Origin: an uncultured Bacteroidia bacterium
GTDB lineage: Bacteria > Bacteroidota > Bacteroidia > Bacteroidales > UBA932
DNA: 64,000 nt
NCBI GenBank assembly: GCA_902798975.1
Contig: CADBYT010000008.1
Location: 83,645 to 147,644, forward strand
Direction: 5' to 3'
In this document: positions 16,943 to 25,152 of the stretch, in pieces
Numbering within the stretch: the stretch's first letter is position 1
How the letters are laid out: every line of letters starts with the position of its first letter
The notes under the pieces: generated by a model
The model's input: the letters and a program-made list of their open reading frames with translations, nothing else
What the model was told of the DNA's origin: nothing
The model's database searches: none
Translations under genes and position numbers: made by a program

Positions 16943-17820
16943 AGGATATTCATCGACTGCTCGCGGATCTTCTCGAGCTCGTCCTTCATCCGGACGACGA
17001 GCTGCTGGATCGCCGCGTGGTTGGCCTTGGAGCCGGTGGTGTTGATCTCCCGGCCCATTTCCTGGATGATGAATCCCAGTTTCTTGCCCGGGCAGGGCTC
17101 GCCGTCGATGGTGTCCATGAAGTACTTGCAGTGCTGGCGCAGGCGGACCTTCTCCTCGTTGATGTCCAGCTTCTCCAGGTAGAAGATCATCTCCTGCTCG
17201 AAGCGCTCCTTGTCCAGCTTGACCTGCAGCTCCTCGGCCGCCTTGCGGATGCGCTCGCGCACGGCGTCCAGGCGCTCGGTCTCGTGCGATTCGACCTCGT
17301 CGTAGAGGGCGAGGATGTTCTTCACGCGGCCGGTCACGTCGGCATAGAGCGCGGCACCCTCGCGGCTGCGGAAGGCGTCCAGCGCCGCCAGGGCCGCGTC
17401 CAGCGCCTGCTGCACCGCCGGCCATTCCTCCTCGGGGAGGGTCTCCTGTTTCCCGCCTTCGAATACGTCCGGGAAGCGCAGGATGGCCTCCAGGTATTCC
17501 TCCTTCGGCATCGCGATGCCCACCTTGCAGCCGATCTCGTGGACCTGGCGGAAATAGTCCTCCACCAGCGCCGCGTCGATGCGGCGGGCGCCGGTCCCGG
17601 CCTTCGGCTCGAAGGTCAGCAGCAGGTCGACGGTGCCGCGCTGGAGGGTGTCGGAAATCGTCTTGCGGACTTCCAGCTCCCGGTCCTTGGGCAGGAGGGA
17701 GGATTTGATGTTGATGTCGCAGCTTTTCCCGTTGAGGGTTCGGATTTCGAGCGTGAGGCGCCCCGTGGAGAGTTCGGCAATACCCTTGCCGTAGCCGGTC
17801 ATGGATTTTATCATCGTCAC
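16939..17820 (-). CDS. YicC/YloC family endoribonuclease-like protein
   Basis: The 293-residue protein opens with the family hallmark MIKSMTGYGKG (ATG 17814; another in-frame ATG is at 17820) and ends with the DUF1732 domain (RLRQHCKYFMDTI, GKKLGFIIQEMGREINTTGSKA). E. coli YicC has been described as an endoribonuclease acting on small RNAs; that role here is by family. A TAAATTTG box lies 17 bases upstream. It is transcribed away from glnS and converges with ABC-F. Confidence 0.9.
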   Translation of the reverse strand: MTMIKSMTGYGKGIAELSTGRLTLEIRTLNGKSCDINIKSSLLPKDRELEVRKTISDTLQRGTVDLLLTFEPKAGTGARRIDAALVEDYFRQVHEIGCKVGIAMPKEEYLEAILRFPDVFEGGKQETLPEEEWPAVQQALDAALAALDAFRSREGAALYADVTGRVKNILALYDEVESHETERLDAVRERIRKAAEELQVKLDKERFEQEMIFYLEKLDINEEKVRLRQHCKYFMDTIDGEPCPGKKLGFIIQEMGREINTTGSKANHAAIQQLVVRMKDELEKIREQSMNIL

Positions 17821-17836
17821 TGTCTGTTTTGGCTCG

Positions 17837-17844
17837 CAAATTTA
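17837..17844 (-). promoter_or_regulatory. -7 box (TAAATTTG) for yicC
   Basis: Minus-strand TAAATTTG, 16 bases before ATG 17820. Confidence 0.5.
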
Positions 17845-17856
17845 CGGATTTATTCG

Positions 17857-17864
17857 TAATTTTG
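17857..17864 (+). promoter_or_regulatory. -7 box (TAATTTTG) for glnS
   Basis: TAATTTTG ends 23 bases before the glnS ATG at 17888; back to back with the yicC promoter. Confidence 0.5.
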
Positions 17865-17887
17865 CGTGATTTAGCGATTAGAGACTT

Positions 17888-19543
17888 ATGGAAGAGAACG
17901 AGAAAAAACTCAATTTCCTCGAGGAGATTATCGAAGACGACCTGCGGACCGGCAAGGTGCCGGCCGTCCTGACCCGCTTCCCGCCGGAGCCGAACGGCTA
18001 CCTGCATCTGGGACACGCGAAGTCCCTCTGCATCAACTTCGGCCTCGCGATGAAGTACGGTGGCAAGACCAACCTCCGCTACGACGACACCAACCCCGTC
18101 AAGGAAGATGTCGAGTACGTGGACTCCATCAAGGAGGACATCAAGTGGCTGGGCTTCCAGTGGGAGAAGGAATGCTACGCATCGGACTACTTCGACCAGC
18201 TGTACGCCTGGGCGGAGGAGCTCATCGAGCGTGGTCTCGCGTATGTCGACGACCAGACGCAGGAAGAGATCTCCAAGGGCCGCGGCACCGTGGACAAGCC
18301 CGGCGTCGAGAGCCCGTTCCGCAACCGGAGCGTCGAGGAGAACCTTCGCCTCTTCCGTGAGATGCGTGACGGCAAATACGCCGACGGCGAGAAGGTGCTC
18401 CGCGCCAAGATCGACATGGCGCATCCCAACATGATGATGCGCGACCCGCTCCTGTACCGGATCAAGCATGCCTCCCACCATCGCACGGGCGACAAATGGT
18501 GCATCTACCCGATGTACGATTTCACGCACGGCCAGTGCGATTCCATCGAGCACATCACACATTCCATCTGCACCCTGGAATTCGACGTCCACCGTCCGCT
18601 CTACGACTGGTTCATCGAGACGCTCGGAATCTACCCGTCCCATCAATACGAATTCGCCCGCCTCAACCTGACCTACACCCTGATGAGCAAGCGCAAGCTG
18701 CTCGAGCTCGTACAGAAGGGGCTCGTGGCCGGCTGGGACGATCCCCGTATGCCGACGCTGTGCGGCGTGCGCCGTCGCGGCTACACCCCGGACGCGCTCA
18801 AGATGTTCTGCGACAAGATTGGCGTGAGCAAGCGCGACCAGCTGATGGACATCCAGCTGCTGGAGTGGTGCGTGCGGCAGGACCTGAACGCCCGATCGAA
18901 CCGCTACATGGTGGTGCAGGACCCGCTCAAGGTGAAGATTACCAACTGGCCGGAGGGCCTCGTGGAGTGGTATGACTGCCCGCTGAACCCGGCCGAGCCG
19001 GAGGGCGCCACCCGCAAGGTACCCTTCACGGGCGAACTGTGGATTGACCGCGCCGACTTCATGGAGGACGCGCCGAACAAGTTCTTCCGCCTCAAGCCGG
19101 ACGGCGAGGTGCGCCTGAAATACACCTATATCATCAAGTGCGGGAAGGTTGTCAAGGATGCCGCCGGCAACATCGTGGAGCTGGAGTGCAGCTATGACCC
19201 GACCACCAAGCCGGGCGGCGGCGAGTGGCGTTCCGTCAAGGGTACGATCCACTGGGTGTCCTGCGCCCACGCCAAGGAGATCGAGCTGCGCAACTATGAC
19301 CGCCTCTTCACCCTGGCCGACATGAGCCAGGTGCCGGAGGACAAGGATTATAAGGATTTCCTGAATCCCGAATCGCTGGTGCTCGGCCGCGGCCTCGCGG
19401 AGCCGGCCCTGCTGGAGGACGCCTCCGGCATCGCCGTGCAGTTCGAGCGCACGGGCTACTACATCAAGGACGAGGACTCCACACCGGAAAAGGCCGTCTT
19501 CAACAAAACCGTCTCGCTGAAGGATTCCTACAAGCCTGAGTAG
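17888..19543 (+). CDS. glnS: Glutaminyl-tRNA synthetase
   Basis: The 551-residue class I synthetase charges tRNA-Gln. The HIGH-type motif is PPEPNGYLHLGHAKS near residue 35, the KMSKS-type motif is LMSKRK, and the Gln-specific features (RYDDTNP, WCIYPMYDFTHG) are all present, followed by the anticodon-binding beta-barrels. Length fits a bacterial GlnRS with no added domain. It converges with bactofilin, whose stop is three bases away. Confidence 0.95.
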   Translation: MEENEKKLNFLEEIIEDDLRTGKVPAVLTRFPPEPNGYLHLGHAKSLCINFGLAMKYGGKTNLRYDDTNPVKEDVEYVDSIKEDIKWLGFQWEKECYASDYFDQLYAWAEELIERGLAYVDDQTQEEISKGRGTVDKPGVESPFRNRSVEENLRLFREMRDGKYADGEKVLRAKIDMAHPNMMMRDPLLYRIKHASHHRTGDKWCIYPMYDFTHGQCDSIEHITHSICTLEFDVHRPLYDWFIETLGIYPSHQYEFARLNLTYTLMSKRKLLELVQKGLVAGWDDPRMPTLCGVRRRGYTPDALKMFCDKIGVSKRDQLMDIQLLEWCVRQDLNARSNRYMVVQDPLKVKITNWPEGLVEWYDCPLNPAEPEGATRKVPFTGELWIDRADFMEDAPNKFFRLKPDGEVRLKYTYIIKCGKVVKDAAGNIVELECSYDPTTKPGGGEWRSVKGTIHWVSCAHAKEIELRNYDRLFTLADMSQVPEDKDYKDFLNPESLVLGRGLAEPALLEDASGIAVQFERTGYYIKDEDSTPEKAVFNKTVSLKDSYKPE

Positions 19544-19546
19544 AAA

Positions 19547-20095
19547 TTAGGAGGCCGGCTGGGACGGAGCGGCAGGCTTGGGAGCCTCAATAGGCTTCGG
19601 GGCCTCGGCGGGCTTCGCTGCAACGGGCTTCGACGCGAAAGGCTTCGGGGCCGGTTTCGGAGCCACCACGGGCTTCGGTGCGGCAGGTTTCCGGACCATC
19701 GTGGCGACCAGCTGGTCGTACTCCTGCTCGGAGATCATTTTGAAAGAACCGTTGATCTGTGCACCCATCTCCACCTGGATGCGGCGGACATGGATATTGC
19801 CGTTGACGACGGACGAACTCTTGAGGGAAAGCGTGTCCTTGACGAAAATATCGCCGTCCATCTTGCCCCAGAAATCAATCATCGTACCGAAAAGTTTGCC
19901 GGAGAGGCTGGCAGACTCACCTACCACCACCTTGCCGTCGGAATAAAGCGTTCCGTCCACCTGGCCATCCACGCGAATGTCGGTCGAAGAAGACATATCG
20001 CCCCGGATAGCAGCACCCTGGGAAATACGGCTGACATCGTTCACATTCTGTTCCACTGTCCTGGCAACAGGTTTACCGTTCAAATTGAAATTCAT
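19547..20095 (-). CDS. Bactofilin with a Pro/Ala/Lys-rich tail
   Basis: The 182-residue protein has the short right-handed beta-helix of bactofilins (DUF583), with the repeated pattern seen in IRVDGQVDGTLYSDGKVVVGE and INGSFKM. Bactofilins polymerise without nucleotide and organise cell-wall or envelope machines. The last 55 residues are repeats of PKP/PAEAPKPIEAPKP, a flexible tail. The start is the ATG at 20095 (MNFNLNGKPV), 14 bases after the secA stop, so the gene is probably expressed from the secA promoter. Confidence 0.85.
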   Translation of the reverse strand: MNFNLNGKPVARTVEQNVNDVSRISQGAAIRGDMSSSTDIRVDGQVDGTLYSDGKVVVGESASLSGKLFGTMIDFWGKMDGDIFVKDTLSLKSSSVVNGNIHVRRIQVEMGAQINGSFKMISEQEYDQLVATMVRKPAAPKPVVAPKPAPKPFASKPVAAKPAEAPKPIEAPKPAAPSQPAS

Positions 20096-20109
20096 AACTG
20101 TATGGAGGT

Positions 20110-23100
20110 TTAGACCAGGCCTTTGCCATGGCATTGTTTATACTTCTTGCCGCTGCCGCACGGGCAGGGATCATTGCGGCCCACCTGCTTGTCCACCCTG
20201 ACCGGCGCATTGGCCTTCTGCTCGCCGTTGGTGCTCAGGTCGCTGTGGCGGGCCTGGTAGCGGGACATGTCGGTCTGCGGACGGACGGCACGCTGCGGCT
20301 GCTGCGGGCGGTCCTGGAGCGGGACAAAAGCCTTGAAAAGGAAGGACAGGACATCCTGATTGAGCGCCTCCAGCATCGAGGCGAAGAGGTTGTAGCTCTC
20401 CAGTTTGTAGACCACAACCGGATCCTTCTGCTCATAGGAGGCGTTCTGGACGCTCTGCTTGAGGTCGTCCATCTCGCGGAGATGCTCCTTCCAGTGCTCG
20501 TCGATCTGGTAAAGGATGATGTTCTTGCTCAGGGTCTTGGCTATCTCGCGGCCCTCGGAGTTGTATGCACGCTCGAGGTTGACCGAAAGGGTCATCTGCT
20601 TGCGGCCGTCGGAGATGGGGATGGCGATGTTCTGGTACATCGAGCCCTGCTTCTCATAGACGTCCTTGATGATGGGATAGAGGCGCTCCACGAGCGCGTC
20701 CATCCTGCGGCGGTACACCTCCTGCATGTGCTTCACGATCCGGTCTTCGATCTCGGCGGGTTTCGCTTTCTCGTATGCCGCGGCATCCAGGCCGGAGTCG
20801 ATGGACAGCTGGGCCATCAGCGAGACTTCGAAATCCTCGAACGGCAGGCCCTTGCTGCGCTCCACGAAGAGCGCGGCGGTGTCCTTCATCATGTTCTGGA
20901 GGTCGATTTCCACCTTCTCGCCGCTGATGGCGTTACGCCGGCGGGAGTAGATGGCCTCGCGCTGATAGTTCATCACGTCGTCGTATTCGAGCAGGCGCTT
21001 GCGGATGCCAAAGTTGTTCTCCTCCACCTTCTTCTGCGCATTCTCGATGGCTCCGGAGAGCATCTTGCTCTCGAGGGCTTCGTTCTCTTCAATGCCGAGC
21101 TTGTCCACCATGCCGGCGATACGCTCGGAGCCGAACAGACGCATCAACTTGTCCTCCAGGGAGATGTAGAAGGTTGAAGAGCCCGGGTCACCCTGGCGGC
21201 CGGCACGGCCGCGAAGCTGGCGGTCGACGCGGCGGGAGTCATGGCGCTCCGTACCGATGATGGCGAGGCCGCCGGCGGCCTTCACGTCGTCGGACAGTTT
21301 GATATCCGTACCGCGGCCCGCCATGTTGGTGGCGATGGTCACGGCCGAGGTCTGGCCTGCCTGGGCCACGATTTCAGCCTCCCGGGCATGCTCCTTGGCG
21401 TTCAGCACGTTGTGGCGGATGCCGCGCATCCGGAGCATGCGGCTGAGCAGCTCGGAAGTCTCGACGTCCGTCGTGCCGACAAGCACCGGCCGGCCGGCGT
21501 TCGAGAGCTCGACGATACGGTCGATCACGGCTGCGTATTTGGCCTTCTTGGTCTTGTAAATCAAGTCGTTCTGGTCGTCACGGATGACAGGACGGTTGGT
21601 CGGGATGACCATCACGTCCAGTTTGTAGATGCTCCAGAACTCACCCGCTTCCGTCTCGGCCGTACCGGTCATGCCGGCCAGCTTGTGATACATGCGGAAA
21701 TAATTTTGCAGGGTAATCGTCGCGAAGGTCTGCGTGGCGCCTTCCACCTTGACGTTCTCTTTGGCTTCGACGGCCTGGTGCAGACCGTCACTCCAGCGGC
21801 GGCCCTCCATGATACGGCCCGTGGACTCGTCCACGATCTTGATCTTACCCTCCATGATCACGTAGTCCACGTCCTTCTCGAACATGGTGTACGCTTTCAG
21901 GAGCTGGATGACCGTGTGGACGCGCTCGCTCTTGGTGGAGAATTCCGCCATGAGCTCGTCCTTCTTCTGCTGCTTCTCGGCGAGGGGCAGGTCGGTATGC
22001 TCGATTTCCGCCATGCGGGAACCCACGTCCGGGAGGACAAAGAAGTTCTCGTCGCCCACGCCGCTCGCCAGCACCTCATGGCCCTTGTCGGTCATATCCA
22101 CGGAGTGCAGCTGCTCGTTGATCACGAAATAGAGCGGATCGGTGACCACCGGCATCTCCTTCTCGTTGTCCTGCATGTAGTAATTCTCCGCCTTCTGGAG
22201 GAGCACCTTCATGCCCGGCTCGGAAAGGAACTTGATGAGCGGCTGGTATTTCGGAAGGCCCTTGTGGGCCCGCAGGAGCAGCTTTCCGCCTTCGGCCTCA
22301 TCGCCTTCGGCAATCTTCTTCTTGGCCTCGTTGAGCACCTGGTTCACAAGCGCGCGCTGCGTCTGGTAAAGCCGCTCCACGTAGGGGCGGAACTCCATGA
22401 ACTGCGCCTCGTCGGCATCGTTGTGCGTGATCGGACCGGAAATGATGAGCGGGGTGCGCGCATCGTCGATGAGCACGGAGTCCACCTCATCTACGATGGC
22501 GAAGTGGTGCTTGCGCTGCACGAGGTCCTCCTGGCTGATGGCCATGTTGTCACGGAGGTAGTCGAAGCCGAACTCATTGTTCGTGCCGAAGGTGATATCG
22601 CATTCGTAGGCCTTGCGGCGGGGGTCCGAATTCGGCTGATGCTTGTCGATGCAGTCCACGGACAGTCCGTGAAACATGTACAGCGGCCCCATCCACTCGG
22701 AGTCACGCTTAGACAGGTAGTCGTTGACGGTCACCATGTGCACGCCCTTGCCCGCAAGGGCGTTCAGGAACACCGGCAGGGTCGCCACGAGGGTCTTGCC
22801 TTCGCCCGTGGCCATCTCCGCGATCTTGCCCTGGTGCAGGGCGATGCCGCCGATCAGCTGCACGTCGTAATGGACCATATCCCAGGTGATCTCGTTGCCG
22901 CCCGCCACCCAGTGGTTGCGGTACACGGCCTTGTCACCCTCGATGTCCACGAAGTCGTGGTTCACCGACAGGTCGCGGTCGAACTGCGTCGCCGTGACGG
23001 TGATGGTCTCATGTTCCTTGAAGCGGCGGGCCGTGCTCTTCACGATGGCGAACGCCTCCGGAAGGATCTCGTCGAGGGCCTTCTCGATGGCCTCGTCCTC

Positions 23101-23385
23101 TTCTTTCACAAGCTTGTCCGACTCCCCGGCCAGGCTCTCCTTCTCGGCGATGGGAATATCTTTGTCGAGCTCGAGCCTAATCTCGGCGATACGGTCCTCA
23201 AAGGGTTTCTCCACCTCCTTCAAACGCTCCCGCAGCGCCGCCGAGCGGGCGCGGATGTCGTCGTCGGAGAGGGCGTCTATTTTGGGATATACGGCCAGGA
23301 TCTTGTCCAGGACAGGCTTCACGGCCTTGTAGTCGCGTTCGGACTTGGAACCGAAGATCTTGCCGATGACAGATGCAAATGACAT
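20110..23385 (-). CDS. secA: Preprotein translocase ATPase SecA
   Basis: The 1091-residue motor drives proteins through SecYEG. Recognisable parts are the first nucleotide-binding domain with EMATGEGKT (about 190-198), DEVDSVLIDDARTPLIISG, the preprotein-binding region, the second motor domain (GTDIKLSDDV, GRAGRQGDPG), the helical scaffold, and a C-terminal SEC-C zinc motif CPCGSGKKYKQCH. The extra length over E. coli SecA (901) is normal for Bacteroidota. A TATCTTTG box at 23440 lies 54 bases upstream. Bactofilin follows as a second gene. Confidence 0.97.
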   Translation of the reverse strand: MSFASVIGKIFGSKSERDYKAVKPVLDKILAVYPKIDALSDDDIRARSAALRERLKEVEKPFEDRIAEIRLELDKDIPIAEKESLAGESDKLVKEEDEAIEKALDEILPEAFAIVKSTARRFKEHETITVTATQFDRDLSVNHDFVDIEGDKAVYRNHWVAGGNEITWDMVHYDVQLIGGIALHQGKIAEMATGEGKTLVATLPVFLNALAGKGVHMVTVNDYLSKRDSEWMGPLYMFHGLSVDCIDKHQPNSDPRRKAYECDITFGTNNEFGFDYLRDNMAISQEDLVQRKHHFAIVDEVDSVLIDDARTPLIISGPITHNDADEAQFMEFRPYVERLYQTQRALVNQVLNEAKKKIAEGDEAEGGKLLLRAHKGLPKYQPLIKFLSEPGMKVLLQKAENYYMQDNEKEMPVVTDPLYFVINEQLHSVDMTDKGHEVLASGVGDENFFVLPDVGSRMAEIEHTDLPLAEKQQKKDELMAEFSTKSERVHTVIQLLKAYTMFEKDVDYVIMEGKIKIVDESTGRIMEGRRWSDGLHQAVEAKENVKVEGATQTFATITLQNYFRMYHKLAGMTGTAETEAGEFWSIYKLDVMVIPTNRPVIRDDQNDLIYKTKKAKYAAVIDRIVELSNAGRPVLVGTTDVETSELLSRMLRMRGIRHNVLNAKEHAREAEIVAQAGQTSAVTIATNMAGRGTDIKLSDDVKAAGGLAIIGTERHDSRRVDRQLRGRAGRQGDPGSSTFYISLEDKLMRLFGSERIAGMVDKLGIEENEALESKMLSGAIENAQKKVEENNFGIRKRLLEYDDVMNYQREAIYSRRRNAISGEKVEIDLQNMMKDTAALFVERSKGLPFEDFEVSLMAQLSIDSGLDAAAYEKAKPAEIEDRIVKHMQEVYRRRMDALVERLYPIIKDVYEKQGSMYQNIAIPISDGRKQMTLSVNLERAYNSEGREIAKTLSKNIILYQIDEHWKEHLREMDDLKQSVQNASYEQKDPVVVYKLESYNLFASMLEALNQDVLSFLFKAFVPLQDRPQQPQRAVRPQTDMSRYQARHSDLSTNGEQKANAPVRVDKQVGRNDPCPCGSGKKYKQCHGKGLV

Positions 23386-23439
23386 TTTATCTAGTTTTAT
23401 AAAACACTACCTGTACCTGCGCGCATGTGCGCAATCGTA

Positions 23440-23447
23440 CAAAGATA
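23440..23447 (-). promoter_or_regulatory. -7 box (TATCTTTG) for secA
   Basis: Minus-strand TATCTTTG; the predicted leader of about 48 bases contains a short GCGC palindrome. It faces away from the plus-strand box at 23460. Confidence 0.5.
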
Positions 23448-23459
23448 AAGCAATTTTAC

Positions 23460-23467
23460 TATCTTTG
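23460..23467 (+). promoter_or_regulatory. -7 box (TATCTTTG) for the 51-residue ORF and preA-like gene
   Basis: TATCTTTG ends five bases before the ATG at 23473, again implying a leaderless transcript if that ATG is used. Confidence 0.5.
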
Positions 23468-23472
23468 CAAGC

Positions 23473-23628
23473 ATGAGACACTCGCTGATAACCATTCTTG
23501 CCCTCCTCATACGGGGAGGATGTCAGCTTGTCCCCGACATCCGGCACGGCACGGATTTCATTTTTGACCGGGTTTTCTCCCCGGGGGATGATCCCGCCTT
23601 CTTCAAGACCAACATCACCACGAAATAG
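23473..23628 (+). CDS. Possible 51-residue protein
   Basis: The frame encodes a hydrophobic N-terminus (MRHSLITILALLIRGGC) and a polar tail ending FFKTNITTK. The Cys at 17 has a poor lipobox (Arg at -3), so lipid attachment is doubtful. It starts 6 bases after a good -7 box and ends nine bases before the preA-like ATG. It may be a short exported protein or a translated leader of the next gene. No family is recognised. Confidence 0.35.
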   Translation: MRHSLITILALLIRGGCQLVPDIRHGTDFIFDRVFSPGDDPAFFKTNITTK

Positions 23629-23637
23629 AATTTCACC

Positions 23638-25083
23638 ATGGCTGAAAAGATGCTCCACCTGAAAGAAGAAGCGGCGCGCTGCCTGCTGTGCGCCGACGCT
23701 CCCTGCACCCGGGCCTGCAAGGCCGGCGATCCCGCCCGTGCCGTGCGAGCCATCCGCTTCGACAATGTCGCAGATGCCGGACAATGGTTCGCCCCCTGCT
23801 CGGACGGGGACCTCGCGGCGGCCGAAGCGGCCTGCATCCATTACGACCGGCCGGTCCGCCTGCGCGAGCTGGCGAAACTGACACCCCCGACGCAACCCGT
23901 CGGGACGCCGTCGCTGGGCATACGCTTCTGCGGCCTCTACTGCGAGAACCCCTTCTTCCTGGCCTCGTCGGCCGTCTGCACCAACTACGAGATGGTGGCA
24001 TCCGCCCTCGAGGCAGGCTGGGCCGGCGTCTACTACAAGACCATCTGCCTGCAGGAAACACGCGAAGTATCGCCGCGTTTCGACGCGGTCTATGATGACA
24101 AGCACAGCTTCGCCGGCTTCCGCAACATGGAGCAGCTCTCGGAGAATCCGCCGGAGAAGGATTTCGAGATCCTGCACCGCCTGAAGCAGAACTATCCGGG
24201 CAAAATCATCATCGCCTCCATCATGGGCAGCGACGAGGAAGAATGGATCCAGCTGGCAAAACGGGCCGAAATGGCCGGCGTGGATGCCATCGAGCTGAAT
24301 TTCTCCTGCCCGCAGATGCGCCTGACGGGTATGGGCAGCGACGTCGGCCAGAACGAGGAACTCGTCACCTTCTACACCGCCTTCGTGAAGGAATCGGTGG
24401 ACATCCCGGTCATTCCGAAGATGACGCCGAACATCGCCTCGATGACAAAGGTGGCCATGGCGTCCTACTTCGCCGGCGCCAGCGGCATCTCGGCCATCAA
24501 CACCATCAAGGCCGTGACGATGGGTGCGGACGTGTCGGGCAAGATGATCGTTTCCGGCCTGTCCGGCCGCGCCGTCAAGCCCATCTCGCAGCGTTTCATC
24601 GTGGAGATGGCGGAGAATCCCGTCATGAAGGACCTGCAGCTGAGCGGCATCGGCGGCATCGAGACCTGGCGCGACGCGCTGGAATACATCCAGCTCGGCT
24701 GCCGCAACGTGCAGGTATGCACCGCCGTCATGCAGTACGGCCAGCGAGTCATCGAAGAGCTGAAGACCGGTCTGCAGCGCTACATGGCCGAACACGGGAT
24801 CGACAGTCTGGACGAACTCGTGGGCACGAAACTGGACTGCTTCGTGCGCCCGGGCGACCTGGACCGGGACAGCATCGTCTTTCCGACCGTCGACCGCGAT
24901 CTGTGCATCGGATGCGGCCGTTGTTACCTGTCCTGCCGCGACGGCGGCCACCAGGCCATTTCCTTCGGAGCGGACCGCAAGCCGAAGCTCATCGGCGCGA
25001 AATGCGTAGGCTGCCATCTCTGCCGGCTGGTCTGTCCGACGGGCGCCATCGGTTCAGCCAAGCGCGTTCCCAAGCGGAGTTAG
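23638..25083 (+). CDS. PreA-like dihydropyrimidine dehydrogenase subunit with an extra N-terminal iron-sulfur domain
   Basis: The 481-residue protein joins three parts. Residues 1-75 carry CLLCADAPCTRAC (Cys15, 18, 23, 27), the N-terminal iron-sulfur motif normally found on PreT/GltD-type subunits. Residues 85-410 are the FMN barrel of PreA (ELNFSCPQMRLTGMGSDVG; SGIGGIETW). The C-terminus has two ferredoxin clusters (CIGCGRCYLSC and CVGCHLCRLVCP). E. coli PreA is about 411 residues and needs PreT for NADH; no PreT gene lies nearby. The N-terminal domain may dock another electron donor. Pyrimidine reduction is inferred from the barrel. A perfect bidirectional terminator follows. Confidence 0.85.
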   Translation: MAEKMLHLKEEAARCLLCADAPCTRACKAGDPARAVRAIRFDNVADAGQWFAPCSDGDLAAAEAACIHYDRPVRLRELAKLTPPTQPVGTPSLGIRFCGLYCENPFFLASSAVCTNYEMVASALEAGWAGVYYKTICLQETREVSPRFDAVYDDKHSFAGFRNMEQLSENPPEKDFEILHRLKQNYPGKIIIASIMGSDEEEWIQLAKRAEMAGVDAIELNFSCPQMRLTGMGSDVGQNEELVTFYTAFVKESVDIPVIPKMTPNIASMTKVAMASYFAGASGISAINTIKAVTMGADVSGKMIVSGLSGRAVKPISQRFIVEMAENPVMKDLQLSGIGGIETWRDALEYIQLGCRNVQVCTAVMQYGQRVIEELKTGLQRYMAEHGIDSLDELVGTKLDCFVRPGDLDRDSIVFPTVDRDLCIGCGRCYLSCRDGGHQAISFGADRKPKLIGAKCVGCHLCRLVCPTGAIGSAKRVPKRS

Positions 25084-25099
25084 CCGCTCCCCGTCAACG

Positions 25100-25137
25100 A
25101 AAAACCGGCCGGAGGCACATGCTTCCGGCCGGTTTTA
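25100..25137. terminator. Bidirectional intrinsic terminator
   Basis: AAAACCGGCCGGA pairs with TCCGGCCGGTTTT across a 10-base loop, with A and T runs on either side. It serves both the preA-like gene and the convergent xylE. Confidence 0.9.
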
Positions 25138-25152
25138 TGGATGAATCTGTCG

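Noticed and set aside
16640-19270. 876-residue minus-strand ORF crossing yicC and glnS
   Set aside because: It runs antisense to glnS and out of frame with yicC; both real genes have family motifs.
24337-24360. Loss of the catalytic Cys in the PreA-like enzyme (GMGSDVGQ against GLACGQ in mammalian enzyme)
   Set aside because: As I recall, E. coli PreA has the same MGSDVGQ sequence, so this is normal for the bacterial subfamily.
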